DNA of 64,000 nucleotides. It comes from Nissolia schottii. Its lineage: Eukaryota; Streptophyta; Magnoliopsida; Fabales; Fabaceae. The translations under genes were made by a program, and so were the position numbers. The notes below the pieces were generated by a model, which was not told where the DNA came from, searched no databases, and saw nothing but the letters and a program-made list of their open reading frames with translations. Positions 13,804-24,149 of this stretch are shown here, piece by piece. The stretch lies in NCBI GenBank assembly GCA_003254905.1, contig QANU01076999.1, positions 5,834 to 69,833 of the forward strand, given 5' to 3'. The stretch's first letter is position 1. The number at the start of each line of letters is the position of its first letter.

Positions 13804-14545
13804 CTGAAACATAAAATAAATTGATCAATTGGAGAGATTATACATAATGAAAATTGAAAAAGGTGATCTCAAACCATGTGTGTGCTATGGCATATAAGTG
13901 TTTAAGACAGTTTTAAATATTAGAATTTACACCAACAGACCTCCTTTTAAAGGCAACATGAAAATGACAGAAACTACATTGCAACTAAAAGAAATAAAGC
14001 TAGTCTCTTAGGAGAGACCTGAGAGATATATTCCATTGTAAAACAGATGCGGTTTTTCATCCTTTTCTTACTGATGGAGATATATTAATCAAACAGTGTC
14101 AATGACCAATTTGATAGAATAACATCTGAAAATGCTCAGTGTCAATGAACTTCAAACTGAGCTGCAAAAACAGAATAATTACAAAAGATAAATTCTTTTT
14201 GAAAAAAAACGAAATTTGCATTGTGACATAGTGGAGAATTTATAGCTGTTCAAATATTAAATTACCGGAGACCTTTTTTTTTAAAAAAAAAGGGAAATAT
14301 TGAAGGAAAAATAAAAATGAGAAATTACGGAATCGAGGTAAATGTTTTCTGCTACAGCCATATATTGACATTCCTCTGGTTCCTTGTTTTGTAGCATGGA
14401 GGAAAGCCATGTTTCCAGAAACATTCTTCAGCCGTGCGACTGCCACAATGAGTGCATCGGCTCCTTGTTGTGTTTGACTTCTTAATTTGTGGAAGCTCTT
14501 GCTTGTGTGTTGATAGGTCTTGTTTGTGTGTGATTTCCTAGCTTG
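13804..14545. other. Spacer upstream of the HD-domain pseudogene
   Basis: No supportable gene. The upstream exons expected for a SAMHD1-like protein are not visible. A 68-residue open frame at 14240-14446 (minus) has no recognisable motif and lies next to the Copia fragment, so it may be decayed retrotransposon sequence. Confidence 0.4.
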
Positions 14546-15260
14546 CTAAACCTTCTTTGGATCATTTGCAGAGAAATTCACCACTCCTCTGTTTAAATCA
14601 CTACATTCTGCCAAGAATTGCCTTTCTTGCTGAATTATGATTCCAAAAACTTTGTTGAGGGATGGTAAATTGGACATCAGCATAATTTGGGATCTGGCAC
14701 CCGCATATTGTTTATTTAAACCCTTCAAGAACCTAGCTACTTGTAAGGTGTTTCTTTGAACTTTTACTTGTTGCAAAGCATTGCATAGACAATTTTCATT
14801 ACAGGTACAATTAGGAACATGCATTAAGACATCAAAATCATCTAGCAATATCTTGAATCCTATAAAGTAATTTGTGACAGATTTATCACCTTGTTTGTAG
14901 GCAAAAATTTCTTCTTGGAGATCGGAGATGCGAAACAATTCGGCATGAGAAAAACGCTCCCGAAGTTCAGTCCAAATAGCTTGCACGCTATCAATCCAAA
15001 GATCAGACAATCCAAGCCAGCATCACGGTGGTTCTTGAATTTCGCCATTGTTCTTGGTTAGAAGACTCATGCGCATACTTCGCTGCCATGAGTGGAAATT
15101 GGTCTCTGATAGTGGAACTGAAACCAGAACCAGAAAAGGAGACTCATTTGGATGCAAGTAATAGGGATTATGCGGATCTTGCATATCGGCCAATGTGAGC
15201 GGTGCAGCACCTTGCATTCCAGCGGCGTGGGAATCGTGGTGGAAGTGCCCGCCATTGAGC
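14546..15260 (-). pseudogene. Copia-type retrotransposon gag fragment
   Basis: Two blocks on the minus strand read as the gag region of a plant Ty1/Copia element. The upstream block (about 15260-15023) has DPHNPYYLHPNESPFLVLVS followed by TNFHSWQRSMRMSLLTKN, the usual N-terminal gag signature. The downstream block (15010-14546) has WTELRERFSH, ISDLQEEIFAYKQGDKSVTN, FLKGLNKQYAGARSQIMLM and QQERQFLAE, typical of the UBN2/gag domain. Between LLTKNN and SDLWIDS about 40-50 residues normally present are missing, with a frame change, so this copy has an internal deletion. No zinc knuckle, protease, integrase or reverse transcriptase follows. I did not find paired LTRs. Confidence 0.87.
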
Positions 15261-15460
15261 AAGAAAAGGAATTTAGGGAAAGTGCGGAAGCGTATTGTTA
15301 GCGAATGATACCGTAACAATGTAAAGCAAAGAATGTTTATTGAATCGGTGGTTAAAAAATACATGAGGTAAGGCTTATATAGAGAATGAAATGAAAAACA
15401 GAATAGGCTAGCTGGCAAACACCGAAGAAGCGGACTTTTTAAGTTATAGCTCCATTTCAA

Positions 15461-15883
15461 AAATATTTTTTATATTAACTTTTGAATCTTTAAATCATGA
15501 TTTAGGCAAAAGTTATGTATAAAAGTTAAACTTTTACTTACTATTTTTTCTCGTTTTTACTTAAAAAAAATCAAATCCATATCTTTTTACTTAAATATCT
15601 TTACTAGTCGTGGGTCTTATGATGTGCGTGAGATGTGAGACTTGGTGTTTACACCTACAAATAACATTTTTGTTATCTGAATGCATGTTTGCTACATTGT
15701 ATCAAGCCTTGTAAAATAAATTGCTATCTATACATTTAAATAAATGGAATTCTCCTTTTTTATGTCTAATTTTTTTCCAATTTTACCCTTATCCACTATC
15801 TCAAGTTCTCACTAAGTACTTATTTAACCCACTTCATAATTAGTCCCTTTTTTATATTCATTTTCTACTTTTACTGTTTTTGA
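15461..15883. other. AT-rich spacer
   Basis: No coding signal, structured RNA or clear repeat was recognised. The sequence is low-complexity AT-rich DNA between the gag fragment and the next inverted-repeat element. Confidence 0.4.
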
Positions 15884-16281
15884 AAAGGTGGATTCTTTTA
15901 TGCTCCTAACGACACCATACCCTCCCATTTTAAAAATGCAATTTAGTATCGTATCAATTTAAAAGTTGTCAAATAATTATAAGAATGCTCATAATGATTC
16001 GTTAATTTGTGTTTAGTTACATAGTTTTCCTAAATTGTATTTCTGAAAATCGAATAAATTACATGATTATTTACGGTTCTATCAATTTTTTAATTCAAAT
16101 TTGGGGATTTGATTTTTGAAAATAAAAATTGGAGAAACTATGCAACTAAACATAAATTAAGATATCATTGTGAGCATTCCTATGATCATTTGATAATGTT
16201 TAAGTTAATATAATTCTAAGTTGTATTTTTTTAGGAAAAGAGGGTTTGGTGCCCCTAGGGACACCAAAGGATCCACCTTTT
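15884..16281. mobile_element. MITE of about 400 bp with terminal inverted repeats
   Basis: The left end, aaaaggtggattcttttatg at about 15884, is the imperfect inverse of the right end, which finishes ggatccacctttt at about 16281. Similarity extends about 40 bp inward on each side (cgacaccataccc against the inverse of gggtttggtgccc). The interior is AT-rich and non-coding, including aatttggggatttgat. A half copy of the same family is at 37130-37350. Transposase superfamily not determined; the ends look Mutator- or CACTA-derived only by general resemblance. Confidence 0.7.
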
Positions 16282-16289
16282 GACATGAC

Positions 16290-16660
16290 TAACGAAGTAT
16301 TACATCAACACTGTCACATGAATAAATAAACAATATGACCCATAACACGACCCATGACCAACAATTTGACCTAATTTTGAGTGGTGTATGAGTCATGCTT
16401 TTGAAGCAAATTTGAGTTAAATAGCGAGTTATGGGCCAAGTTATGGGTCATGTGGGTTTATTTTGTTCACATGACATTGCTTACGTGACACTTTGTTAAT
16501 CACATCAACAATTAACAAAATCTCATAAATGACAGAGATTAAAACCATGCAATTTTTTTATGTTTCGACCAAGACAAAAAGAAAATTAGCAACCTAAATC
16601 AAATCTTAAAAAATTTGTTGCCCCTGAAACACATTTAATCCAAAGATAATATATTAATTT
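16290..16660. mobile_element. Partial MITE related to the element at 50386
   Basis: Sequence here (agcgagttatgggccaag, cacatgacattgcttacgtg, attaaaaccatgcaattttt, cctaaatcaaatc) parallels the element at about 50386-50860 in the same order. The right terminus with cctaaatcaaatctta is present; the left terminus is missing where the 15884-16281 MITE abuts. It looks like one small element truncated by, or nested against, another. Confidence 0.55.
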
Positions 16661-17344
16661 CATGTTTGTAATTAAATAATTGATAAGTTTTATTATTATT
16701 ATTATTATTAGTAATTTTTTTACCTGTTATATTTTATTTATCATCGAAATATTTTTATCATAGCAAAGTAATAACATAATTTTATACACAACACATGCAC
16801 ACACTTAAATTTTACTTTAAAAAATAAAGTGAGTGTTTTTCATCACTTTAGAAGAACTTTACTCCTATTTTATCGTTATTTAATCCATACAAGATAAAGA
16901 CACCTACAAACAAAAGTGAAAAATGTAAATTCTTCGCGTTTACAAGTTACTCTGTTTATTCCTTTTTTGTGGTACAGAATGTGAGAAAACTAGGGGGAAA
17001 ACCTCAATGAGGATTAATTTGATGAAAAAATACATTATAATTAATTTGAACGGAAAATATTTCAGAATTTTTGTATTGAAATGTTAATTTTGATCGAATA
17101 GTGTTAATTTTGTAGAAGTTGGGGGTTAGTGTGTTTTTGGGAAACCTCAAGGAATGCAAGTGTAATTTCGTCAAATATAATGGTATTTGTTTGAGATATG
17201 ACTCACTAGTTTACAAGTTTACACCTCCCTGCATTTTCAACGAAGCTATAACCCTTGTTTCCAACACTCTAAAATAAGAGAATAAAATCCAAAATCATAG
17301 GCTATTTTCTGTGATTTGCCAGAAGGCTGAAACACCTTATGTGT
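16661..17344. other. AT-rich spacer
   Basis: It contains a short (ATT)n run near 16690 and otherwise non-coding AT-rich sequence. No gene or clear transposon end is recognised. Confidence 0.4.
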
Positions 17345-17680
17345 GTCAAACTTCACTTAGTTTAATTCTCACTATTTGTTTGAGGAATTGAAGGTCCTTC
17401 ATTTGCATCTCCACAGCTTCTTTTGACAAGGGCCTTGCCACTGGACAATATTCTCATCAACTCCTTTTGCTACTTTCGCCGCCTTGTCTCTTACCATCTG
17501 CTGAATCTCTTGTTGCTGAACTGATGGGAAAACACACCTCAGCATTGTAATCAGCAATGTCTCGTCTTCTTCCTCTATGGGATCCCTTCCGAAGCAGCAC
17601 ACATAGATGGCATCGAGAGCCTTCTCGACTCTAATCTCCATTGGGATAGTAGGAGGTGCGGTATTCAGCTTCGCCTGTCT
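17345..17680 (-). pseudogene. Unrecognised gene fragment with a frameshift
   Basis: A coding-like frame begins after a possible acceptor (ttgtag at 17681-17686), with Met at 17641: MEIRVEKALDAIYVCCFGRD, then an acidic EEEDE stretch, MLRCVFPSVQQQEIQQMV and KVAKGVDENIV. The frame then ends in QWQGPCQKKLWRCK. Shifting the frame near 17441-17446 restores a coherent continuation, VARPLSKEAVEMQMKDLQFL then KQIVRIKLSEV, stopping at 17345. A one-base loss would explain this. The composition (hydrophilic helices, no low complexity) suggests a last exon of a real plant gene, but I do not recognise the family, and no upstream exon was found. Confidence 0.5.
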
Positions 17681-17957
17681 CTACAAGGTTAAATACTACT
17701 TTGAGTTGTTAAGTAGTGGCATATAGATGGAACTTTTAGCTTAAAAATAAGCACCAAGCATATATGTGGAGCATTGGGGACACAGAGCAAAGAACATTTG
17801 CCATAAATCCTGGAATTGCTTTTCAATTTCTCTAGCTGGCTAGTTGATAACATGTAGCACTTCTCACAGCAGAACATGAATAAAAATGTATCCCCAAAAA
17901 ATGCATGCCTATTTGACTTCAAAAGACGGCAACTAAATGTTTTATGGGGAATGCCTT

Positions 17958-18245
17958 TGTTATGACCCATTATTAGGTTCTATCCAGTACTTATAGAAGA
18001 TATAATTATACTAGGAGCATACTTATCTTTATTTATCAGTTAGGTGTAGAAGATAGGATTAGATGAGACTAGTTAGTTACTTACTTAGGATTATAAATAG
18101 GGGATGTCCACATTGTAAATCATTAAAGAATTGAATAATCAAAAAGTATATGAAACTTACGGAGTTTTAAGACTTGACTCGAATAAGCCTTAAAGAGTTT
18201 GGGAACTAGATTCGAATATAGTTTTATCAGCCTTAATGTCACAGA
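17958..18245 (+). mobile_element. Candidate solo LTR
   Basis: Starts tgttatgaccc and ends near aatgtcaca, consistent with TG...CA ends. Inside are a TATA-type motif (attataaatag near 18092) and downstream repetitive A-rich sequence, the layout of a Copia LTR promoter. No internal retrotransposon domains flank it and I could not confirm a target-site duplication. Confidence 0.4.
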
Positions 18246-19375
18246 CAGTAGAAATGACATTGATACATAGTACACAATGAATGAAAGAGCTACATGTACA
18301 AGAAAGGTAAGATTTTAACTGCTTGATTGTAAGCGCTTGTCTATGCCTTGGCAAGAATATTACATGACAGGATTGAGGGTATTAGTAAAATCTTTAGCCA
18401 TTGCAGCAAGCCATTCTGATGGAATATTCATGCTAATGATTCCCCCAAACAAGAGAACAATAATAAGCCAATTGAGATGTCTATGCCATTGAAGTAATCT
18501 ATGCCTTCGAATGGTTAATAATTTTAGCAATTTTTTGAAGCTAATAAGGGTTATAGATAAAGCTAATCCCCTATTCGGTTACGTTTGACTTAGGATGGGC
18601 CCCTCACCATCCCAAAGGAAGGACGATTGTTCGTATCGTTGGGTGATCCCTTCCTCTTATGAGCTGTACGTGGTTAGCTACCACACCGGTTAGAGCGCTG
18701 CCGGGTCGCCAACGATAGGGAACGCAAAGAGGAAGTAGGCTGTAGGCCACGGCTACTTGGGTGGGGTTGACTATGAAAATGAAATGGATGTAGCCATTGT
18801 GCGCGTGAGAGATCCCAATGTCATGCATATGAAATGAAAATGAATATGTGCAATAGAAATGAATGATATATTCTTAAATTGGAAATATATATGATGTGGA
18901 TATGTATATGATGTGTGTATATGATGTATGCATGTATAAGATATATGTATAAGTTGTCAGTTACCGTCAAGAGAACGCTCGAGACGAAAGGGTACAAGAG
19001 CATGTGATAAGATATCACAACGCTCCGACGAGTAAGGTTAATCAGCACTAATTACTAGGTAATGAAAGATTAGAAGTTTCCTTCACCTAGGAGGCACAGA
19101 TAAAGCTAATAACTGGTATATCCTCAATGGTCACCGCCATCGAACCCAGGGCCACCATCATGCAACGGCCACCGAACCCGGGGCCACCACTGTGCAACGG
19201 CCACCACCAACTTTTTCGATGAGTTCTTCTTTCTCTTTTGAACTTCTGTAGTTTTTTGTCATGTTATGCTAGGATTGAGGTGTTGTGACTTGAAAGAGGT
19301 TATGCTATTATATGGTTGTTGTATTGAACGTCTATAGTCAAAAGTCTGAATATTCATACGGTTGTTGTTGTTGTG
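18246..19375. other. Non-coding transposon-like region
   Basis: No supportable gene. 18540-18800 is relatively GC-rich (gggtcgccaacgataggga, ctacttgggtggggttgac) and resembles non-coding parts of plant retrotransposons. 18830-18960 is a TATATG/ATGATG-rich low-complexity tract. 19130-19210 contains two near-copies of a short unit with gggccaccac and tgcaacggccacc. Confidence 0.45.
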
Positions 19376-19692
19376 TTGATCATGTTATGCTGTTATAACA
19401 TTTGTGTTGATTTTGAATAATATATGTTGTTATTTTGAATATATTATGATGTTATAATACTTGTGTTGGTTTTGAATATATTATGTTGTTATAATGTTTG
19501 TGTTGATTTTGAATAATATATGTTGTTATTTTTAATATGTTCTGTTGTTATAATGTGCGTGTTAATTTTGAATAATATATGTTGTTATTTTGAATATGTT
19601 ATGCTGTTAATGATGGAATTTTGGTTGAGGTTTGTGTTGTTATAATGTTTTTGTTGGTTTTGAATAATATATGTTGTTATTTTGAATATGTT
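19376..19692. repeat. Minisatellite of about 55-60 bp units
   Basis: About five imperfect copies of a unit with the core gttataatgtttgtgttga followed by ttttgaataatatatgttgt lie directly upstream of the En/Spm-type ORF. Such internal tandem repeats are common in plant DNA transposons, so it may belong to the same element. Confidence 0.7.
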
Positions 19693-19737
19693 TGTGGTAA
19701 CTTAAAATTGATGGTTTTGTATAGGTATATAGTAGTC

Positions 19738-20490
19738 ATGGCCGGCGACAAAGGAAAGGGAAAAATGTCCGCATACTTCCCCGTGTGAGGCGGTGGGCGA
19801 CGGGGGAGGGGAGACAGGACGACCGGACGCTCCGATGGACAATCCGACGGACCATCAGACGGACCTCTGGTAGGGGATGGGTTTATACCCACCCCTGGTT
19901 TGGTGCATTTGCCGACCGTGCCGTCTGATGTCTTTTCCAACAGTCCTCGCACCGCTAATTATTCCCCTCCACTTCCTAATAGCCAGCCGCCGGATAACAG
20001 TATTCCCATCTTCCCCGAGACCCAGTAGCAGGAGGATGGTGATGAACATGACGATGGGTCACAGTGGTGTAAGCCTCGTTTGTAAGTTGACAATACATTG
20101 AGCGGGTATGTCATTAATATTTTGATTTATTTGTTAATTAATTAATCATGCAATTTTTTATATTATTGTTTATTATTAATGGTAACACGTTTTAATTTTG
20201 TGCACATATAGGTTTAGGAATCACTCCATCGCAAAGGGGTATGTGACAGAGGTGGTGAAGAAGTGTTATAATCGTGCCGCGAAGAATTGGCAGGATTATC
20301 GGGATGACGAGAAAGCCCGCATGTTCAATGTCTTCAAGGTGAGAAATTACTGAATTACGATAATTGTGTTATTTGATGAATTGGTTATTAAACTGTGTTT
20401 ATTTGTTAGGATGATTTTATCTTCGATGAGAATGATGTGGAAGCCTTGAGGAGGGCTTTCAATTATAGCGTCGGCCGACGTTTGAATTAG
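19738..20490 (+). pseudogene. Remnant of an En/Spm (Ptta-type) transposase gene
   Basis: The frame starts with ATG at 19738 (MAGDKGKGKMSAYFPV) but stops at 19785. A Pro/Ser-rich stretch follows in another frame, with further stops. After a possible acceptor near 20211 comes FRNHSIAKGYVTEVVKKCYN followed by NWQDYRDDEKARMFNVFK, ending at a donor (20338/20339). A 71-bp intron leads to DDFIFDENDVEALRRAFNYS then VGRRLN and a stop at 20488-20490. The W...YRDDEKARMF...F.FDENDVEALRRAF pattern matches the N-terminal part of plant Ptta/En/Spm proteins of unclear transposition role. The catalytic transposase part is absent. Non-functional. Confidence 0.72.
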
Positions 20491-21166
20491 GTTTTCAACT
20501 AAGTTTATCATTTTTGAGCTCCTTCATAACTGAACTTATTTCAAAATTTCAGAATTAAGGTCGCATCCTAAACACATTCTCTACTATTAAAAAGTGTGAA
20601 ACATCTAACAGAAAGGATAGGTACTTGTATTTGAGATGTCCAATGTACAGCCATGTTGTTTTATGCCAAAAAAAATGCGCAGCCATATCTTGTTATTAAT
20701 GATGGTTGTGAACCATAGTGAGGCACAATTGTCAAGGTGGATCATGCCATTACAATTATAGATATGCTCTTGCCAATGCCTTTTCTGTTTGTAGTTTGAT
20801 AGTTTTATTTTTCCTGTAATAAACACGTTTTTCTTGCAATTTGCAAGCTCGGTTGAGACTTGAAGCAGTTTTGTGTTAAAATTATAAAACTAATCATATC
20901 ACTGTCTAATTCAAAAGTTCTAGGTGGTGAACGTTGTGCTGCTTAGAACTAAATGATGGGTTGATATGTTTTATTGTACTGGTTATACTTGTCTTTTAAC
21001 TTCAATTACAATGTCATGAAATATATGAATACTGTCTCAAATTAATGATGGAGGACTATGCTCAAATCTACTGCTTTCTTTCAGTCTATAATTTTTGCAG
21101 ATGGCCCCCTATAATTGTATTTTGATATTCTCTGGCTCTATGAGTAATTATTTTTCCATTTGCCAG
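20491..21166. other. Non-coding spacer
   Basis: No gene recognised. The stretch just before 21167 reads openly (MAPYNCILIFSGSMSNYFSI, from 21095) into the next coding block, but I cannot tell whether it is exon or intron. Confidence 0.35.
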
Positions 21167-22606
21167 CCTTCGTCTAAGTGTGACAACAGGTTGTTCCTCA
21201 TCAGATTCTGTGTTCCAAAATTAGGAAATTATCCTTTTCTCGAGGCACACTCCCGTCCAGTTCGATGCATCTCTAGGAGCGTAATACAAGATTGTCTACT
21301 CTGGTGTGGAAAAGGTCAACTCCTGCTCATCATCGACTTAATTTAATGCAAGATTCCGCTATGGATGATGGATCCATGGAAATTCAGCATTCTGTTCATG
21401 AAGGAAAAGCCAATCCACTGATGAAACGGTTTAGATTTGGACAGGACAAGATATCTGTATCAGTGAAGGCTGACCCCAACTTAGAGCAACCTGATGAGGA
21501 ATGTAATTCTCATGTCCAGACTGCTAACCAGGTTGTTACTTGTTTCTAAACCAAAATTTAAAAAAACCAATTTTATGTTGGTTATATCTAATGTCATTTT
21601 TTCGTCCCTTTCTATTACCTTATCAGCTCCTAACATTTGAAAAGCAAAGCTAAACTTATTTTAAAATTAGTTTCAAACCAAATACTATTTAATCCTTAGT
21701 TTTTATCCAAAACTGTTTTACGTTAGTTTATTTTAATATAGGTTATCATAGTTGGTTCTATTTTGTACCATGTTAAGTTGGATTTTCAAGTTGCCAAACA
21801 GTCTCTTAACATTTTATCGTTATCTTACTAACATAAATAAATGCAATGAGGAAAAAAAAAACAGAAAGTGGAATTTGGCATGTGCATGGATGGCCAACTT
21901 AGTACATTATAGCTTTTATAGCTATTATGCATAATATGGTGCTACAGTCACTAGATCCTGGTGTGAAGTAGTGAACTAACTTAGAATGGTCTTAATTTAT
22001 AACATTGAACATATTCTATCCAGAAATTCTTGTTACTAAATTTATATGGCCAGTTTGATCTTCTCATGTATAGATGATATGGCAGCTAGAAATACTTGTT
22101 TCATAATTCTAACATGGATTTTAATGAAACTGGTGTTACCTGGACTGTAACATTTTAACTTATTTCCCTCTGCCAAGTTCGTTACATACTTACATGCTAT
22201 GTAAACCTTTTATGATGTTTCTTGTAATTATTTCTTTATGACCCTTGTTACGCCTACTTCTTTTATGTCATTTTCTTTCATACTAATTATTGAACTATCA
22301 CTGAAAACTTACTGTAAATTTGGTTCAGAATGGGTTTACAACAAGGTTGTATGGAAGACCTGCTAACTTAGATGAGGCAGATGACTCTCCATCTGATTCA
22401 GAGAGTATAGGGGAGAGAGATTCTCCTCCAAATATTGTGGCAAGTAGAAGATATCTGATATCTGATATGACTGTTTTTAAATACTGCCTGGCAGACTTGG
22501 CTGAGAGATCTCTTATGCTTAAGGAAATTGCTCCCTTGGCCTCATACAAAGAAATTTCAGAGTTGGCCGATCATGTATCCCTTTACTCTAGATGTTCACA
22601 CCATGG
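21167..22606 (+). pseudogene. Fragment resembling plant SH2-domain (STAT-like) protein, frameshifted
   Basis: Two coding blocks flank a GT-AG intron (21532-22328). Block one begins PSSKCDNRLFLIRFCVPKLG, then NYPFLEAHSRPVRCISR; near 21280 the frame shifts and continues as LSTLVWKRSTPAHHRL, MDDGSMEIQHSVHEGKANPL and KADPNLEQPDEECNSHVQTA. A single lost C (aggagc-gtaat for agg agc cgt aat) would restore RNTRLSTLVW. Block two (22329-22605 or 22606) has ADDSPSDSESIGERDSPPN, ISDMTVFKYCLADLAERSLM and ADHVSLYSRCSHH, then a donor. The order fits my memory of Arabidopsis SH2 DOMAIN PROTEIN A/B-type proteins between linker and SH2 domain. No N-terminal exons, SH2 domain or stop exon were found nearby. Confidence 0.6.
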
Positions 22607-22689
22607 GTAGGTTAATTTTCTTGTAACTGTTATATAATTGCATTAGTACCATATAAAGGATGATAGTTGGGCCTAATTTCTTGTAGTTA

Positions 22690-22903
22690 GGCTTGGTTTG
22701 GTAATGTTGTGGCTTTTTGAGAGTTGCTGAGCTCTTTGGTTCTCCAAAAGCTGCTCTCAAAAAGCTATAGCAATATTGTTTGGTAAAAGAATGAGGAAGT
22801 AGCTCTCAATAGCACCTTTCCTTTTTGTTTACCAAACACAACAATTGGCTTATGCTTTTTGAGAGCAGGAGCACCCCCTCAAAAAACTTTACCAAACCAA
22901 GCC
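22690..22903. mobile_element. Tourist-like MITE
   Basis: The left end ggcttggtttggtaa (22690-22704) is the exact inverse of the right end ttaccaaaccaagcc (22889-22903). Both ends are flanked by the trinucleotide TTA (22687-22689 and 22904-22906). A 3-bp TTA duplication is the hallmark of PIF/Harbinger (Tourist) elements. The 214-bp interior is non-coding and itself has inner inverted segments (tttttgagag/ctctcaaaaa). Confidence 0.85.
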
Positions 22904-22906
22904 TTA

Positions 22907-24149
22907 GAAAGTTTGTGTTGAGAATCTAAGATGCTTACCAAGAATTGTTTTTGAAATTATAAATCTTTATCAATTCTTAGGTTAGCTGCTTTGCATTTTC
23001 AGTTTCTTATATAATTCTAGGCACTAGCAGTCATCATTTCAAATGGCATTGTTGTGCTTAAGATAATAGTCATGAACCAACAACTACAGGTAAAAGCTTA
23101 AGTTAATAGGTGAAAGGCTCATCGGTGGTTTTATTATATTTTCTAAGACATGCCCTATGCAAATGCTTTTTGGTCTTGAAGAATGCACAATGCACAAACT
23201 CATTTTACTAAGTGTTGAAATTCAACTTTAGAAGAATGGGAGTATCATCAACTTTAGAAGAATGGGAGTATCAAGTAAAAATTCGGTTATAGAAGCTCCC
23301 GTACCATATTAATGAGCAACTCTTCTAAAAGTTTAAGTTAGTAGGTGTTTACTAATGAATAACCATGTTAGATATAAAAACCATTCAGTTCCTACCTCTA
23401 CTCCACAGTTAAACTTTTGAGAGAGATGATTCTTAATATGATATCAGAGCTTTTATGACCAAGTAGTCTGGACCCGATCATGAAGTACAAATGCGTTCGC
23501 TACAAATTTTAAAAATGACCACAAAAAATATATAACATGTTTATTAATTATTACCCATTTAGATGTTTAATTACATTGTACATTAAAATTAGGTGCATGT
23601 AGTTGAATATAACATGTTTAAATACCTTAAAATTATTTTCTTTGCCACGCGAAGGTACCGTTAAGTGGGAGGCACGCTCAAGTTTTTCTAATAAAGCAAC
23701 CAAGGGTAAGAGATTATGGAGTTCCTCCCTTCAAAGAGACATCCAGTATTATAATGTCAAATAAAATTTATGCCATTAGTCATGAAAAAGCTTGATACCA
23801 TTAATACAATTTTAATAAATGCCGGTAAATCTAAGTCATGCTAAGAAAATTTTACTATATAAATAAATCGATTACAAACGACACTTTATTTAAATGAAAA
23901 CTAGATAACAAATAAATCCGAACCTATAAAACACATGCAATAAACAAGTTTTAAGTACCTAAACATATGGAAAAAGATAAAACAAACCAAATTTAAATTC
24001 TAACCAACTTAATTGTTATACTTTTATTTTATCAAAACCAGCATGAGTGATGATTCATGACTTTTATTATTACTTAAGGATCAAACACAGACAAATAACT
24101 CAAACTTTGATGCTTCTTCTTCTAGGGGGTAGAATGCGCCAATTAATCT
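22907..24149. other. Non-coding spacer with retrotransposon-like fragment
   Basis: No gene is found. At 23438-23450 atgatatcagagc resembles the plant initiator-tRNA primer binding site (consensus TGGTATCAGAGC), and the preceding sequence could be an LTR remnant, but the matching parts of an element are missing. A short tandem duplication (actttagaagaatgggagta) occurs at about 23225-23270. Confidence 0.4.
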
